A stretch of DNA of 64,000 bases from Burkholderiales bacterium (GCA_016790165.1 JAEUPL010000020.1:1-64000); one strand, 5' to 3'; shown: positions 17,519 to 27,252, numbered from the stretch's first letter. The notes: a model not told the origin generated them from the sequence alone. Numbers and translations are program-made.

Positions 17519-18442
17519 ATGTCAATGGCAGATCGCGACGGAAAAATTTGGTTCGACGGCAAGATGGTGGACTGGCGTGATGCCAAGATCCACGTGCTGA
17601 CCCACACGCTGCACTACGGCTGCGGCGCATTCGAGGGCGTTCGCGCGTACAACACCGTCAACGGCCCGGCGATTTTCCGCCTGCAAGAACACACTCAGCG
17701 CCTGTTCAACAGCGCGAAGATTCTGCGCATGAAAATTGCCTTCACGCCGGAAGAACTCAACGCAGCGCAATGCGCAGTGATCCGCGAAAACAAGCTCGAG
17801 AGCGGCTACCTGCGTCCGCTGGTGTGGGTCGGCTCCGAGAAGCTCGGCGTTTCGGCCAAAGGCAACACGATTCACACGATGGTCGCGGCGTGGCCGTGGG
17901 GTGCGTACCTCGGCGAAGAAGGCATGAAGCGCGGCATCCGCGTGAAAGTCTCGAGCTACACGCGCCACCACGTGAACATCACGATGACGCAGGCGAAAGC
18001 GGTGTCGAACTACACCAACTCCATCCTCGCCAACCAGGAAGCCACCGACGACGGCTACGACGAAGCGATGCTGCTCGACGCCAACGGCTTCGTCTCCGAA
18101 GGCGCGGGCGAAAACGTCTTCGCGGTGAAAGACGGCAAGATTTACACACCGGACTTGTCCGCAGGCGCACTGAACGGCATCACGCGCAACACGGTGTTTC
18201 ACATTGCCGCCGACCTCGGCCTCGAAATCAAGGAAAAGCGCATTACGCGCGACGAGCTCTACATCTGCGACGAGCTGTTCTTCACGGGCACCGCCGCCGA
18301 AGTGACACCGATTCGCGAACTGGATCGCATCGAAATCGGCAAAGGCTCGCGCGGCCCGATCACCGAAAAGATTCAAAGCGCGTTCTTCGACATCGTCAAC
18401 GGCCGCAATCCGAAGTACGCGCACTGGTTGACCAAGGTCTGA
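17519..18442 (+). CDS. ilvE: Branched-chain-amino-acid aminotransferase
   Basis: A 307-residue class IV (fold type IV) PLP enzyme, catalysing the last step of leucine, isoleucine and valine synthesis and the first of their breakdown. The start MADRDGKIWFDGKMVDW, HTLHYGCGAFEGVRAY, the PLP-lysine region QAKAVSNYTNSILAN (lysine near residue 160), EGAGENVFAV and TGTAAEVTPI are all characteristic. Length matches E. coli IlvE (309). ATG 17519 is preceded by GGAG; ATG 17525 is an alternative. It is followed by a zinc-finger protein gene, a common betaproteobacterial neighbour. Confidence 0.95.
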   Translation: MSMADRDGKIWFDGKMVDWRDAKIHVLTHTLHYGCGAFEGVRAYNTVNGPAIFRLQEHTQRLFNSAKILRMKIAFTPEELNAAQCAVIRENKLESGYLRPLVWVGSEKLGVSAKGNTIHTMVAAWPWGAYLGEEGMKRGIRVKVSSYTRHHVNITMTQAKAVSNYTNSILANQEATDDGYDEAMLLDANGFVSEGAGENVFAVKDGKIYTPDLSAGALNGITRNTVFHIAADLGLEIKEKRITRDELYICDELFFTGTAAEVTPIRELDRIEIGKGSRGPITEKIQSAFFDIVNGRNPKYAHWLTKV

Positions 18443-18453
18443 TCGCCTGCGCG

Positions 18454-18481
18454 GGAGCGGCCCGTCGCGACAAGCCGCTCC
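18454..18481. repeat. REP-like hairpin after ilvE
   Basis: GGAGCGGC (18454-18461) pairs with GCCGCTCC (18474-18481) around a 12-base loop with CGTCGCGA. This closely resembles the REP sequences common in pseudomonads and related bacteria. There is no T-run, so it is a structural or mRNA-stabilising element rather than a classic terminator. Confidence 0.6.
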
Positions 18482-18515
18482 TACAATTGCCCCATCCACT
18501 GCCCGATTGCCAGCC

Positions 18516-18719
18516 ATGAGCACCACCACCGCCGAAGCCATTCATGTGACCGCCAAAGACCTCCACGGTCACGGCGTTGTGTTTTGCCCCAACCCGAAAA
18601 TGGAGCAATGGTCAACGCACCCCAAGGTCTATCTCGACGTCGCGTCGACCGGTGAGGCGACCTGCCCGTATTGCGGTACGAAGTACGTGCTCGACGGCGC
18701 CGCGCCGCACGGTCACTGA
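18516..18719 (+). CDS. Zinc-finger (zf-CHCC) domain protein
   Basis: A 67-residue protein. Residues 20-60 carry a zinc-binding set (VVFCPNPKMEQWSTHPKVYL with Cys and His, then CPYCGTKYVL with CxxC), as in the zf-CHCC family related to the NDUFS6/Complex I accessory subunit. The frame also opens at a TTG at 18507, but ATG 18516 (MSTTTAEA) is more plausible. It lies about 70 bases downstream of ilvE, in the same direction. Function in bacteria is unproven. Confidence 0.82.
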   Translation: MSTTTAEAIHVTAKDLHGHGVVFCPNPKMEQWSTHPKVYLDVASTGEATCPYCGTKYVLDGAAPHGH

Positions 18720-18746
18720 TCGCGCGTTCTCGTCCGCAGCGGTTTC

Positions 18747-18865
18747 AGCTTTTTACCGGTAACGACCAGTCCGTCGTCGATTGCGGCTGAAAACGGTGCT
18801 AGTCGACTTTCACTAAAATCGCGCTGTATCGACCAGCTGGCGGTCGATGGCCTAGAAAAGCCGTA
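18747..18865 (+). repeat. Copy B of the 119-bp palindromic intergenic repeat
   Basis: AGCTTTT at 1-7, TAACGACCA at 14-22, AGTCGACT at 55-62, GGTCGAT at 96-102 and AAAAGCC at 110-116, followed by GTA. The left-arm CGACC (17-21) mirrors the right-arm GGTCG. It sits between two convergent genes (zinc-finger protein and DUF2783 protein). Confidence 0.9.
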
Positions 18866-18934
18866 TTGAGCGGTATGGTAGCCCACGCGTCGCGCCGACA
18901 CGCACCTGCCTCGCACCCACGGCGGTGGGTGCAG

Positions 18935-19165
18935 CTACAGATCGCGCAACGCAGCGTCAATGTGCGCCGCAACCCGCGTTGCGTCGCCCAACGCGTTGGC
19001 GTTCAGCAGCGCGAGCTTCACCAGAAACAGTTCAGCTTTCTCGGGGCCGGCGCGGTCGATCGCCTCGGCGAGCCGGTCGTACACCGCCTCGAGGCCCTCA
19101 ATCGGCAGCGTGCCCGCCGTCGCACCGCGCTGCTGATCGCCGCTCATGTTCGTGCCCTGATTCAT
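18935..19165 (-). CDS. DUF2783 family small protein
   Basis: A 76-residue acidic helical protein. The pattern LEAVYDRLAEAIDRAG and ELFLVKLALLNANALGD is the DUF2783 core, whose members are typically encoded beside FAD-dependent aromatic monooxygenases. Here the start overlaps the stop of the monooxygenase gene (ATGA at 19162-19165), so the two are translationally coupled. Its role is unknown; a small accessory subunit is a reasonable inference. Confidence 0.85.
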   Translation of the reverse strand: MNQGTNMSGDQQRGATAGTLPIEGLEAVYDRLAEAIDRAGPEKAELFLVKLALLNANALGDATRVAAHIDAALRDL

Positions 19166-20910
19166 TCAGCCTCCTCCGCACTTCCTTTGCCAGTGCCTTG
19201 CGTTGCCGCGTTGAGCGCGGCGCGCAATCGCGTAGCGTCGAGCGTTACCCAGCGCGCGCAAATGTGCTGGTCCGGCCGCAACAGGTACGCCCCACCGCCA
19301 GCCTCGATGCCGTAGCGCTGTGCAAAGTGGCCGTCGCTGTCGACGAGCGTCTGGTCGGCGCCTGCCACGCTGCGCGCCGCGCCGTCGGGCGGCGTGACCG
19401 CCGTGACGGCGAGCGGTACGCCGCGCTGGCGGGCGCGGCTGACCTCCCGCACCAGAGCCGACGGCAGCGCCGCATCCCGCGTGAAATAGAGCAGATCAAA
19501 TCGTCCGCCGACGTGATCGAGCAAAAAGTCATCCGGCCCCAGCCGGATGTTCTGCGGTGGCGCGCCGTGCCCCGGCCCCTGTTTGAACAGCGCATTGTCG
19601 TCGCCCGCGCTATTGAGCGGCGACTGCGTGTATTCATGCGGGCGCGAGGTGCGCCAGTGGTAGAGCGGCCCGACGAAGGGCTCCGACAACGACAACGAGA
19701 GCACCGCGTCGCGCAACAGTCGAAAGCCGCGGCTCGGCGGTGCCATGAAGCGCGTGCTTTTGCCCGCCTCGGCGATGATTTCGCGCGCGGCACCCACCCG
19801 CTCGCTGCTGTAGCTCGCGAGCAGCGTCGCGGGCGCCGCGCCGTTAACCACCAGCGCAAGCCGCCAGGCCAGCGCCTGCGCGTCCTGGAAACCCGTGTTG
19901 GCCCCGCGCACGCCGAAAATCGGCAACAGGTGCGCCGCGTCGCCGACAAACATCACGCGGCCATGCACATACTCGGCCAGCGTCAACGCCCGTGCGGAGT
20001 ACACCGAGCTCCAGTCCATTTGCCACGGCGTGCCGCCATGGCCGATCATTGCGAGCTGGGCATCGATGCGGGCTTTCAGCGAGGCGGGGCGCAGCGCGTC
20101 CTCGGCGCTTTCGTTGGCCGGCAATTGGTAGTCGATGCGCCAGATGCCGCGCGGTTCGCGATGCATCAGCACGGTGTTTTCGGGGTTCCAGTCGGGGTCG
20201 AAATACGCACGGCGCTCGGTCGGGAACGGCAGGTCGATCCGGATGTCTGCAATCACGAATCGGCCTTCGTACGAATCGCCTTCAAGCTTGAGGTTCATCG
20301 CGGCGCGGATGCCCGAGCGCGCACCGTCGGCAGCCACCAGCCAATGCGTGTCGAGGCGGTACGGCCCCTCCGGCGTGTCCACCTCAATCTGCGCCATGCC
20401 GCCGGTTTGGCGGACTGCCGTGAGCTTGTTGCCCCAGCGCACCTCAATCAGCGGGTTGGCCAGCGCGGCCGCCATGAGGTATTCCTCGAGGTACTGCTGC
20501 TGCAGATTGATCATCGGCCAGAAGCGATCATCCGGATCGTGCAGGCCCTCCATGCGATACACGCGCTGCCCGCGAAAAAACGAATTGCCAAAGCGCCACG
20601 GCAAGCCGTTTTCGCTGACGCGCGTGGCCACGCCAACCTGCTGCAGAATCTCCATCGACCGCCGCGTGAACACAATCGCCCGGCTGCCCTCCGACACCTG
20701 CAGTTCCGATTCAAGCAGCACCGAGCGCACTCCGTAGCGCGCCAGCTCCAGAGCGGTCGTCAACCCCACCGGCCCGGCGCCCACGATCACCACGGCCGCG
20801 CGCTGCGCCGCAGGCGCGACCTCAGGCGAACGCGCCGAAGGCAACCACGGCGCATGCACCTGGTAGTCGTAGTAGATGGAGTGGCGGGGGGTGCGGGAGG
20901 GGGTGTGCAT
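19162..20910 (-). CDS. FAD-dependent aromatic-ring monooxygenase (MhpA-like)
   Basis: A 582-residue group A flavoprotein hydroxylase. It has the Rossmann FAD motif AAVVIVGAGPVGLTTALELA (residues about 38-57), DG around VAADGARSGIR (dual FAD/NADPH-binding DG motif) and the second FAD motif RVMFVGDAAHLLPIFGVRG, here given as FVGDAAHLLPIFG. The C-terminal third is thioredoxin-like, as in phenol or 3-(3-hydroxyphenyl)propionate hydroxylases. The frame opens at 21006, but ATG 20910 (MHTPSRTPRH) is preferred. Substrate unknown: no ring-cleavage dioxygenase is nearby. Confidence 0.87.
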   Translation of the reverse strand: MHTPSRTPRHSIYYDYQVHAPWLPSARSPEVAPAAQRAAVVIVGAGPVGLTTALELARYGVRSVLLESELQVSEGSRAIVFTRRSMEILQQVGVATRVSENGLPWRFGNSFFRGQRVYRMEGLHDPDDRFWPMINLQQQYLEEYLMAAALANPLIEVRWGNKLTAVRQTGGMAQIEVDTPEGPYRLDTHWLVAADGARSGIRAAMNLKLEGDSYEGRFVIADIRIDLPFPTERRAYFDPDWNPENTVLMHREPRGIWRIDYQLPANESAEDALRPASLKARIDAQLAMIGHGGTPWQMDWSSVYSARALTLAEYVHGRVMFVGDAAHLLPIFGVRGANTGFQDAQALAWRLALVVNGAAPATLLASYSSERVGAAREIIAEAGKSTRFMAPPSRGFRLLRDAVLSLSLSEPFVGPLYHWRTSRPHEYTQSPLNSAGDDNALFKQGPGHGAPPQNIRLGPDDFLLDHVGGRFDLLYFTRDAALPSALVREVSRARQRGVPLAVTAVTPPDGAARSVAGADQTLVDSDGHFAQRYGIEAGGGAYLLRPDQHICARWVTLDATRLRAALNAATQGTGKGSAEEAE

Positions 20911-21195
20911 GGGGCAGAAGTCGTGCGCCTGAGGCGTCCAAGCGCTCAGTGTAGGCCGCTCACGAGCGCGCCCGGCCGCACTGTGCGCCGATTGCCCAAC
21001 GGACAAATCCTAATATTTGTCGTCTGGCGCTCTGGGTGCGCGTGCAGTGCGCCGACACCGGTAGCATCACATTGTCATAGTGCGTCTTGTCCGGGATGCG
21101 CGTCGTGACGCATGCCGCGCTGACGCTTCCGATGGGTTCAATGCGAGACGTAGCGCCCGTAACTACTTTCACTCTCAACGTCCGAGCTACAACCC

Positions 21196-21903
21196 ATGAA
21201 ATCCATTCTTTTTGCCTTCGCATCGATCCTCATCCTCACCGCCTCAGGCTGTGCGACCTACACGCCCAGCATGGCAAAGATCGATCCCGTTGCCGCCGGC
21301 TCCGCAAAGGGTCAGAACAAGGGCGTCACCGTTCACATCAATGAGCACATCCGCAAGGCGAAGTCGGAGCGCGCGTTCGACACCGATCTCCGCGACGACG
21401 GCGTGGCAGCGCTATTGGTCGGCATCCAGAACGGGCACGGCAAACCGTTTTCGTTCACGGAAAACGACATCGTCTTGATGGACGGAGACAAGCCGCTGAC
21501 GCGCCTCTCGCCCGAGCAGGCCGCCGAGAAGGCAAAGAAGAGTGCCGCCGGTCGCGCCATTGGCTGGAGCCTGATCGTTCCGATCATCAGTATCCCGATC
21601 GCGGCCACTGCGTCGGTAATGCACACCAACAAGGTGAACCGTCAGATGCGCGAGGACTTCGTCAACAAGAACCTCGGCAACATGGTGCTTGCACCGGGCA
21701 AGGACGTGTCCGGATTCGCTTTCTTTGAAGTGGAAAAGACAAGATCGTCGTTTCCGAACCTCACACTCGTGCTGACTGGGGCGCTCGAGGGCGAAGCCGA
21801 GAAGGTGAAGATTTCCGTCGCGCTGGCGCCGATTGACACCGCCGTGCCGGACGCTGCGCCTGTCACCACGGCGACGCCCGAGCCCACCGCGCAACCCAAA
21901 TAG
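21196..21903 (+). CDS. Lipoprotein of unknown function
   Basis: A 235-residue lipoprotein. The signal peptide ends in the lipobox ASGC (Cys19). A middle hydrophobic stretch (IGWSLIVPIISIPIAATASV, near 117-136) may insert in the membrane or pack in the fold. The C-terminus is threonine/proline-rich (VTTATPEPTAQPK). Two beta-rich segments (GVAALLVGIQNG, FPNLTLVLTGAL) flank it. I do not recognise the family. It is convergent with gyrA across an intergenic region that holds repeat copy C. Confidence 0.65.
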   Translation: MKSILFAFASILILTASGCATYTPSMAKIDPVAAGSAKGQNKGVTVHINEHIRKAKSERAFDTDLRDDGVAALLVGIQNGHGKPFSFTENDIVLMDGDKPLTRLSPEQAAEKAKKSAAGRAIGWSLIVPIISIPIAATASVMHTNKVNRQMREDFVNKNLGNMVLAPGKDVSGFAFFEVEKTRSSFPNLTLVLTGALEGEAEKVKISVALAPIDTAVPDAAPVTTATPEPTAQPK

Positions 21904-22027
21904 TGAGCGGTCCGCCGCCGCGATCGCATCGTTGCTCCGCCGAATGGGTTCGCTCGCTGCGGCGGAGCCGTGAGTGGGGTCTCGTTCGCTCGGCGACGAG
22001 GCGCTCTAGCCAGACGCCCCGGAGATT

Positions 22028-22146
22028 GGCTTTTCTACGCTAACGACCATTCCACGGTCGATAGCGACCGATTACGACCGAAGTCGACTATCCATGAAAT
22101 CGACCGACAGAGGCCGTCCAGCCGTCGCTAGAGCAACAAAGCCGTA
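22028..22146 (+). repeat. Copy C of the 119-bp palindromic intergenic repeat
   Basis: GGCTTTT at 1-7, TAACGACCA at 14-22, AGTCGACT at 55-62 and CAAAGCC at 110-116, followed by GTA. The left end GGCTTT is the exact complement of the right end AAAGCC. It lies between the convergent lipoprotein and gyrA genes. Confidence 0.9.
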
Positions 22147-22192
22147 ACCACGCCCGCCCCGCTCATCGGAGTCTGGGCGTGGCTGGCCGCCG

Positions 22193-24769
22193 TCAGAGCA
22201 GCTCGCCCTGATCGCCCTCGCCCGGTTCCACTTCGGGCTCATCAATGCGTTCGATGCCGGAGAGCTTGACGCCGTCGTCGAGCTTGATCAGCGTCACGCC
22301 CTGCGTCGAACGGCCCGATTCGCGGATCGACTTCACCGTGGTGCGGATCAGCACCCCGCCGGTGGTGATCAGCATCACTTCGTCGCCTGGGTTCACAAGC
22401 GTCGCCGCTACCACTTTGCCGTTGCGCGCGCTCTGCTGGATCGCGATCATGCCCTTGGTGCCACGACCGTGCCGGGTGTACTCGACGATCGGCGTGCGCT
22501 TGCCGAAGCCGTTTTCGGTGGCCGTGAGTACCTGTTGCTCCTCGGTACCGGCCACCAGCATGGCGATGATGCGCTGGTCTTTCTCGAGCATCATGCCGCG
22601 CACACCGCGGGCGTTGCGGCCCATGCTGCGCACGTCGTTCTCGTCAAACCGCACCGCCTTGCCGCTGTCGGCGAACAGCATCACGTCGTGCTTGCCGTCG
22701 GTCAACGCCGCGCCCACGAGGTAGTCACCGTCATCCAGATCCACGGCGATGATGCCGGTTTTCTTCGGGCGGCTGAAGTCCTCAAGCGACGTCTTCTTCA
22801 CGGTGCCCATGCTGGTCGCCATGAAGATGTATTTGTCCGGCTCGAAACCCTTGGTGGCCACGATGGCCGTGATCTTCTCGCGATCCTGCAGCGGGAACAG
22901 GTTGACGATCGGTTTGCCGCGACTGTTGCGGCCGCCTTCCGGCACTTCGTAGACCTTGAGCCAGTACACGCGGCCACGGTTCGAGAAGCAGAGGATGTAG
23001 TCGTGCGTGTTGGCGATGAAGAGTTTCTCGACGAAGTCTTCTTCCTTGGTCGCCGTGGCCTGTTTGCCGCGCCCGCCGCGCTTCTGCGCGCGGTATTCCT
23101 CGACCGGCTGCGCCTTGAAGTAGCCGCCGTGCGTCAGCGTCACCACCATGTCCTGCGGCTTGATGAGATCTTCAATCGAGGTCTCTTCGGCGTTCAGCAC
23201 GATTTCGCTCTTGCGTGCATCGCCGAACTGCTTTTTGATGTCGGCCAGCTCGCCCGAGATGATCTTCGTCACGCGTTCCGGCTTGGCCAGGATGTCGAGC
23301 AGGTCGCGCACGGTTTCGATCACTTCCTTGTATTCGGTGATGACCTTGTCGGATTCCATCGCCGTCAGGCGCTGCAGGCGCATCTCAAGGATCGCCTTGG
23401 CCTGCACGTCCGTCAGGCGATACGCCTTCTCGCCTGGCTGCCAGCAGTACTCCGGGCCGACACCGTCCGGGCGCAGGAAGTCCACATCGGCACGTGCGAC
23501 CATTTCGGCGACCAGGTCGGACTTCCAGAGCTTGGTGGTCAGCGCGGTTTGTGCCTCGTCCGGCGTCGCGGAGGCCTTGATCAGTTCAATGATCGGGTCG
23601 ACGTTGGCCAGCGCCACGGCGAGACCTTCGAGAATGTGGGCGCGGGCCCGGGCCTGACGCAGCTCGAACTGCGTGCGCCGGGTGACCACCTCGCGGCGAT
23701 GCAGGATGAACTGTTCGAGGAAGTCCTTCAGGTTCAGCACGCGTGGACGCTGGTCCACCAGCGCCACCATGTTCATCCCGAAGCTGTCCTGCAGCTGGGT
23801 GTTCTTGTAGAGGTTGTTGAGGACGATGTCCGGGATTTCGCCGCGTTTCAGCTCAATGACGATGCGCATGCCCGACTTGTCGGACTCATCGCGCAGGTCA
23901 GAAATGCCTTCCAGCTTCTTGTCACGGACCAGCTCGCCGATTTTCTGCAGCAGGGTCGATTTGTTGACCTGATACGGGATCTCGTCAACGATGATGGCCT
24001 GGCGGTCGGTCTTGCCAATCGGCTCGAAATGCACCCGCGCGCGCATCACCACGCGGCCGCGGCCCGTGCGATAGCCGTTGTGAACGCCTTCGAGGCCGTA
24101 GATGAAGCCCCCGGTTGGGAAATCCGGCGCCGGGACCAGCTTGATCAGTTCTTCAATGTCGGTGTCCGGCTTTTTCAGCAGCACCTGAACCGCATCCACC
24201 ACCTCGGAGAGATTGTGCGGCGGAATGTTGGTGGCCATACCGACGGCAATACCGGCGGAACCATTAACCAGAAGATTCGGAAATTTCGCAGGCAGAACCG
24301 TCGGTTCCTGCTCCTTGCCGTCATAGTTGGGCTGGAAATCGACCGTTTCCTTTTCCAGATCACCCAACAACTCAGCCGAAATCTTCTGCAGACGGCACTC
24401 GGTGTAGCGCATCGCGGCGGCGTTGTCGCCGTCGACCGAGCCGAAGTTGCCTTGACCGTCGATCAGCGTGTAGCGCAGCGAAAAATTCTGCGCCATCCGC
24501 ACCAGGGTATCGTAAATCGCGCTGTCGCCGTGTGGATGGAACTTGCCCATCACGTCGCCCACGATGCGTGCGCACTTGACGTACGGCCGGTTGTGCACGT
24601 TGTTCGCCTCATGCATTCCGAACAGCACCCGGCGGTGCACCGGCTTGAGGCCGTCGCGCACGTCCGGCAGGGCGCGGCCCACGATCACGCTCATGGCGTA
24701 GTCGAGGTAGGACGAGCGCATCTCCTGCTCAAGGCTGATCGGTAGCGTTTCTTTGGCGAATTGATCCAT
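22193..24769 (-). CDS. gyrA: DNA gyrase subunit A
   Basis: An 858-residue type II topoisomerase subunit that cuts and rejoins DNA during negative supercoiling. It begins [37 protein letters not shown] and the catalytic tyrosine in AAAMRYTE are present, and the C-terminal beta-pinwheel includes the GyrA box region QKRGGRGK. The quinolone region reads [17 protein letters not shown], with wild-type Ser and Asp at the E. coli 83 and 87 positions, so no target resistance is evident. ATG 24769 is chosen over 24799 because it gives the family start. It is a single gene, convergent with the lipoprotein gene. Confidence 0.97.
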   Translation of the reverse strand: MDQFAKETLPISLEQEMRSSYLDYAMSVIVGRALPDVRDGLKPVHRRVLFGMHEANNVHNRPYVKCARIVGDVMGKFHPHGDSAIYDTLVRMAQNFSLRYTLIDGQGNFGSVDGDNAAAMRYTECRLQKISAELLGDLEKETVDFQPNYDGKEQEPTVLPAKFPNLLVNGSAGIAVGMATNIPPHNLSEVVDAVQVLLKKPDTDIEELIKLVPAPDFPTGGFIYGLEGVHNGYRTGRGRVVMRARVHFEPIGKTDRQAIIVDEIPYQVNKSTLLQKIGELVRDKKLEGISDLRDESDKSGMRIVIELKRGEIPDIVLNNLYKNTQLQDSFGMNMVALVDQRPRVLNLKDFLEQFILHRREVVTRRTQFELRQARARAHILEGLAVALANVDPIIELIKASATPDEAQTALTTKLWKSDLVAEMVARADVDFLRPDGVGPEYCWQPGEKAYRLTDVQAKAILEMRLQRLTAMESDKVITEYKEVIETVRDLLDILAKPERVTKIISGELADIKKQFGDARKSEIVLNAEETSIEDLIKPQDMVVTLTHGGYFKAQPVEEYRAQKRGGRGKQATATKEEDFVEKLFIANTHDYILCFSNRGRVYWLKVYEVPEGGRNSRGKPIVNLFPLQDREKITAIVATKGFEPDKYIFMATSMGTVKKTSLEDFSRPKKTGIIAVDLDDGDYLVGAALTDGKHDVMLFADSGKAVRFDENDVRSMGRNARGVRGMMLEKDQRIIAMLVAGTEEQQVLTATENGFGKRTPIVEYTRHGRGTKGMIAIQQSARNGKVVAATLVNPGDEVMLITTGGVLIRTTVKSIRESGRSTQGVTLIKLDDGVKLSGIERIDEPEVEPGEGDQGELL

Positions 24770-25054
24770 GTCGGCAGTCAGGCAGGCAGCGAACGTCATT
24801 CGCCGCGCGGAAAAAGGTCAACTGTCGATTTTAGAGGGAGCGGCCCCCTCGCCGACAGCCGTCCGTTGCTTATCCGCCACAACCGCCCGAATTGCCACGA
24901 AACGGGGCATCGCGCACCGTCCGGCGCGTTGCGCCCCGCAAAACGGCGGTGTTATATTGCACAGGGAGGGGCTTTGTGTGAACCGCTATTGTGTGTGGCG
25001 GGCTGCGTGAAGTCACCGTGACATCGTCTCAAGCCTTCAAGGGGTACAAAATCA

Positions 25055-25825
25055 ATGAAACTTCGCATCATCGCTAGCGCCGTTTCGGGTGCAGTGGTTG
25101 CGCTGTCTGCGGGCGTCGTGTTCGCACAGGCCACACCTGCCAACAGCGGCTACGTCATCTCCGCCACCGGCGCCGCCGACAACAACGTCGTGCGCAGCGG
25201 TCGTTATGGCACCAACAACGCCTCGTGCAACCTGTGCTGGCGCACCAGCTACTGGACGCCGGCGATGGCCATTGCCGAGTGCGATCCGGACCTCGTGAAG
25301 AAAGCCGCTCCGGCCCCCGCGCCGAAGCCTGCCCCCGTCGCCCCGGCGGCTCCGTCGGCTGCTACTGCGCCGGCAGCGCCTGCTAAGGCCCCGGAAGCGC
25401 CGAAGGCACCTGCTGCTCCGCCCGCACCGGCCGTGCAGAAGATCACCCTCGCGTCCAAAGCGCTGTTCGACTTCGACAAAGCCGTGTTGAAGCCGGAAGG
25501 CCAGGCAGTTCTTGACCGCGAAATCGTGTCGCGCATCAAAGAAGTGCAAAAACTGGAACTCGTGCTCGTGACCGGTCACACCGATCGTCTCGGCTCGCAG
25601 CAATACAACCAGAAGCTCTCTGAGCGCCGCGCTGCCGCTGTTGCCGCCTATCTGGCTGGCAAAGGCGTCGCCAAAGACAAGATCGAAACCCTCGGCATGG
25701 GCAAGACCCAACCGGTTCCGGGTGTCGTTTGCGAGCAGAAGAACCGCAAGCAATTGATCGCCTGCCTGCAACCGCATCGTCGCGTTGAGGTGGAAGTCAA
25801 AGGCGAAATCATCGTCAAGAAGTAA
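25055..25825 (+). CDS. OmpA-family peptidoglycan-binding envelope protein
   Basis: A 256-residue exported protein. Residues 1-24 are a signal peptide (ending VVFAQ). A short cysteine-containing N-terminal segment (SCNLCWRTSYWTP) and an alanine/proline-rich linker (about 80-125) replace the beta barrel, as in betaproteobacterial RmpM-like proteins. The C-terminal OmpA domain has FDFDKAVLKPEG, the peptidoglycan-contact segment GHTDRLGSQQYNQKLSERRA and RRVEVEV, with a Cys pair (VVCEQKNRKQLIAC). It anchors the outer membrane to the cell wall. It is followed by a strong terminator. Confidence 0.92.
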   Translation: MKLRIIASAVSGAVVALSAGVVFAQATPANSGYVISATGAADNNVVRSGRYGTNNASCNLCWRTSYWTPAMAIAECDPDLVKKAAPAPAPKPAPVAPAAPSAATAPAAPAKAPEAPKAPAAPPAPAVQKITLASKALFDFDKAVLKPEGQAVLDREIVSRIKEVQKLELVLVTGHTDRLGSQQYNQKLSERRAAAVAAYLAGKGVAKDKIETLGMGKTQPVPGVVCEQKNRKQLIACLQPHRRVEVEVKGEIIVKK

Positions 25826-25854
25826 TCTCGACGAAGCGAATTTCGCTTGAATAG

Positions 25855-25884
25855 AACCCCGCTTCGGCGGGGTTTTGTTTTTTT
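25855..25884 (+). terminator. Rho-independent terminator after the OmpA-family gene
   Basis: The stem AACCCCGC-TTCG-GCGGGGTT (25855-25874) is followed by TTGTTTTTTT. It lies 30 bases after the stop codon. Confidence 0.92.
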
Positions 25885-25907
25885 GCCGTCGCCAGGAGCA
25901 ACGCCCC

Positions 25908-27242
25908 GTGACCAACGATGAGACGCTGATATCTGCTGCGTGGCTGATCACGCCGACCGCGACCGGCGTTCGCACCATCCCCGACGGCGCCGTCCTGCTG
26001 CACGGTGACCGCATCGCCGCCGTGGGCAGCCGCGCCGAATTGGTGACGCAGGCGGCACCGGACCAGCACCTTGCCCTGCCCCACCACCTGCTCGCACCGG
26101 GCCTGATCAACGCTCACGCACACAGCGCCATGGCACTGCTGCGCGGCGCGGCGGACGATCTTCCGTTGGAACGCTGGCTTCGCGAGCGCATCTGGCCGAT
26201 GGAGGCTGAGCTACTGGACGAGCATTTCGTCGGTGTCGGCACCCGCCTCGCGGCCGCCGAAATGTTGCTTGGCGGTACCACCACCTGCGCCGACATGTAT
26301 TTCCATACCGCGGCCGGCGCGCAGGCTTACCTCGAAATGGGTCTCCGTGCGATGCTGGCGCCGGGTATCCTGGACTTTCCGACGCGCTACGCGCCGGACG
26401 CCGACGGCTACGTCGCTTTGGCGCTGGCCGCGCGCGACCAGTTTGCCGGCGAGCCGACACTGTCGTTTTGTCTGGCGCCGCACGCCCCGTACACCGTTGG
26501 CGACGCCACGTTTACCCGCGTCGTGGCCTTCGCGGACGAGCTTGGGATTCCGATCCACACGCACCTGCAGGAAACGGCGCAGGAGGTCGCAGATTCCGTC
26601 ACCCAGTTCGGCGAACGGCCAGCGGCGCGGCTTGCCCGCCTTGGCGTGCTCGGACCCTCGTTTTTCGCCGCCCACGGTGTCACGTTGAACGCGGAGGATA
26701 TCGCCTTGCTCGGCAAATACGGCGCCTCCGTTGTGCATTGTCCGTCGTCGAACTTGAAGCTGGCGAGCGGGATTGCGCCCATCACCGACATGCTGCGCGC
26801 CGGTGTGAACGTCGCGCTGGGCACCGACGGCGCGGCAAGCAACAACCGGCTCGACCTGTTCGAGGAGATGCGTCTGGCCGCCCTGCTCGCCAAGGTTCAA
26901 GCGTGTGATGCCTCAGCCCTCAATGCCCGTACCGCGTTCACGCTGGCGACACTCAATGGCGCCCGCGCGCTGGGTTTGTCAGACGTCACCGGCAGCCTCG
27001 AACCGGGTAAGTCCGCGGACGTCATTGCGCTTTCGCTTGACTCGCCGGGCCTCACGCCGCTGTTCGATCCGGTCTCACATTTTGTCTACGCGGCCAGCCG
27101 CACGGACGTGACCCACGTTTGGGTCAACGGTCGCGCGCGCGTCGTTGATGCTCAACTGGTCGACGATGCCGCTCGCGTCTTGGCAGAATTGGCACCTCAA
27201 ATCAACGCCCTGTCCGCGCGCGTCGCCGCGCTTCGTCACTGA
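25908..27242 (+). CDS. mtaD: TRZ/ATZ-family amidohydrolase, MTA/SAH deaminase-like
   Basis: A 444-residue metal-dependent amidohydrolase that probably deaminates 5'-methylthioadenosine and S-adenosylhomocysteine (or a related nucleoside). The metal ligands are visible in NAHAHSAMALLRG (HxH), the HTHLQET histidine segment, AAHGVTLNAED and the catalytic Asp in LGTDGAASNNRLDLF. GTG 25908 is chosen because AGGAG lies just upstream; the frame extends to a TTG at 25875 inside the terminator. The ubiG gene follows after 10 bases, a common betaproteobacterial pair. Confidence 0.88.
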   Translation: MTNDETLISAAWLITPTATGVRTIPDGAVLLHGDRIAAVGSRAELVTQAAPDQHLALPHHLLAPGLINAHAHSAMALLRGAADDLPLERWLRERIWPMEAELLDEHFVGVGTRLAAAEMLLGGTTTCADMYFHTAAGAQAYLEMGLRAMLAPGILDFPTRYAPDADGYVALALAARDQFAGEPTLSFCLAPHAPYTVGDATFTRVVAFADELGIPIHTHLQETAQEVADSVTQFGERPAARLARLGVLGPSFFAAHGVTLNAEDIALLGKYGASVVHCPSSNLKLASGIAPITDMLRAGVNVALGTDGAASNNRLDLFEEMRLAALLAKVQACDASALNARTAFTLATLNGARALGLSDVTGSLEPGKSADVIALSLDSPGLTPLFDPVSHFVYAASRTDVTHVWVNGRARVVDAQLVDDAARVLAELAPQINALSARVAALRH

Positions 27243-27252
27243 ACTTATCGCC

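Noticed and set aside
22469-24745. 758-residue frame on the plus strand
   Set aside because: Antisense shadow of gyrA; arginine/histidine-rich translation with no domain.
22193-24769. Quinolone-resistance change in gyrA
   Set aside because: The region reads HGDSAIYD, with the susceptible Ser and Asp retained.
25055-25825. Full-length OmpA porin with beta barrel
   Set aside because: The N-terminal part is too short and is an Ala/Pro linker; only the peptidoglycan-binding domain is supported.
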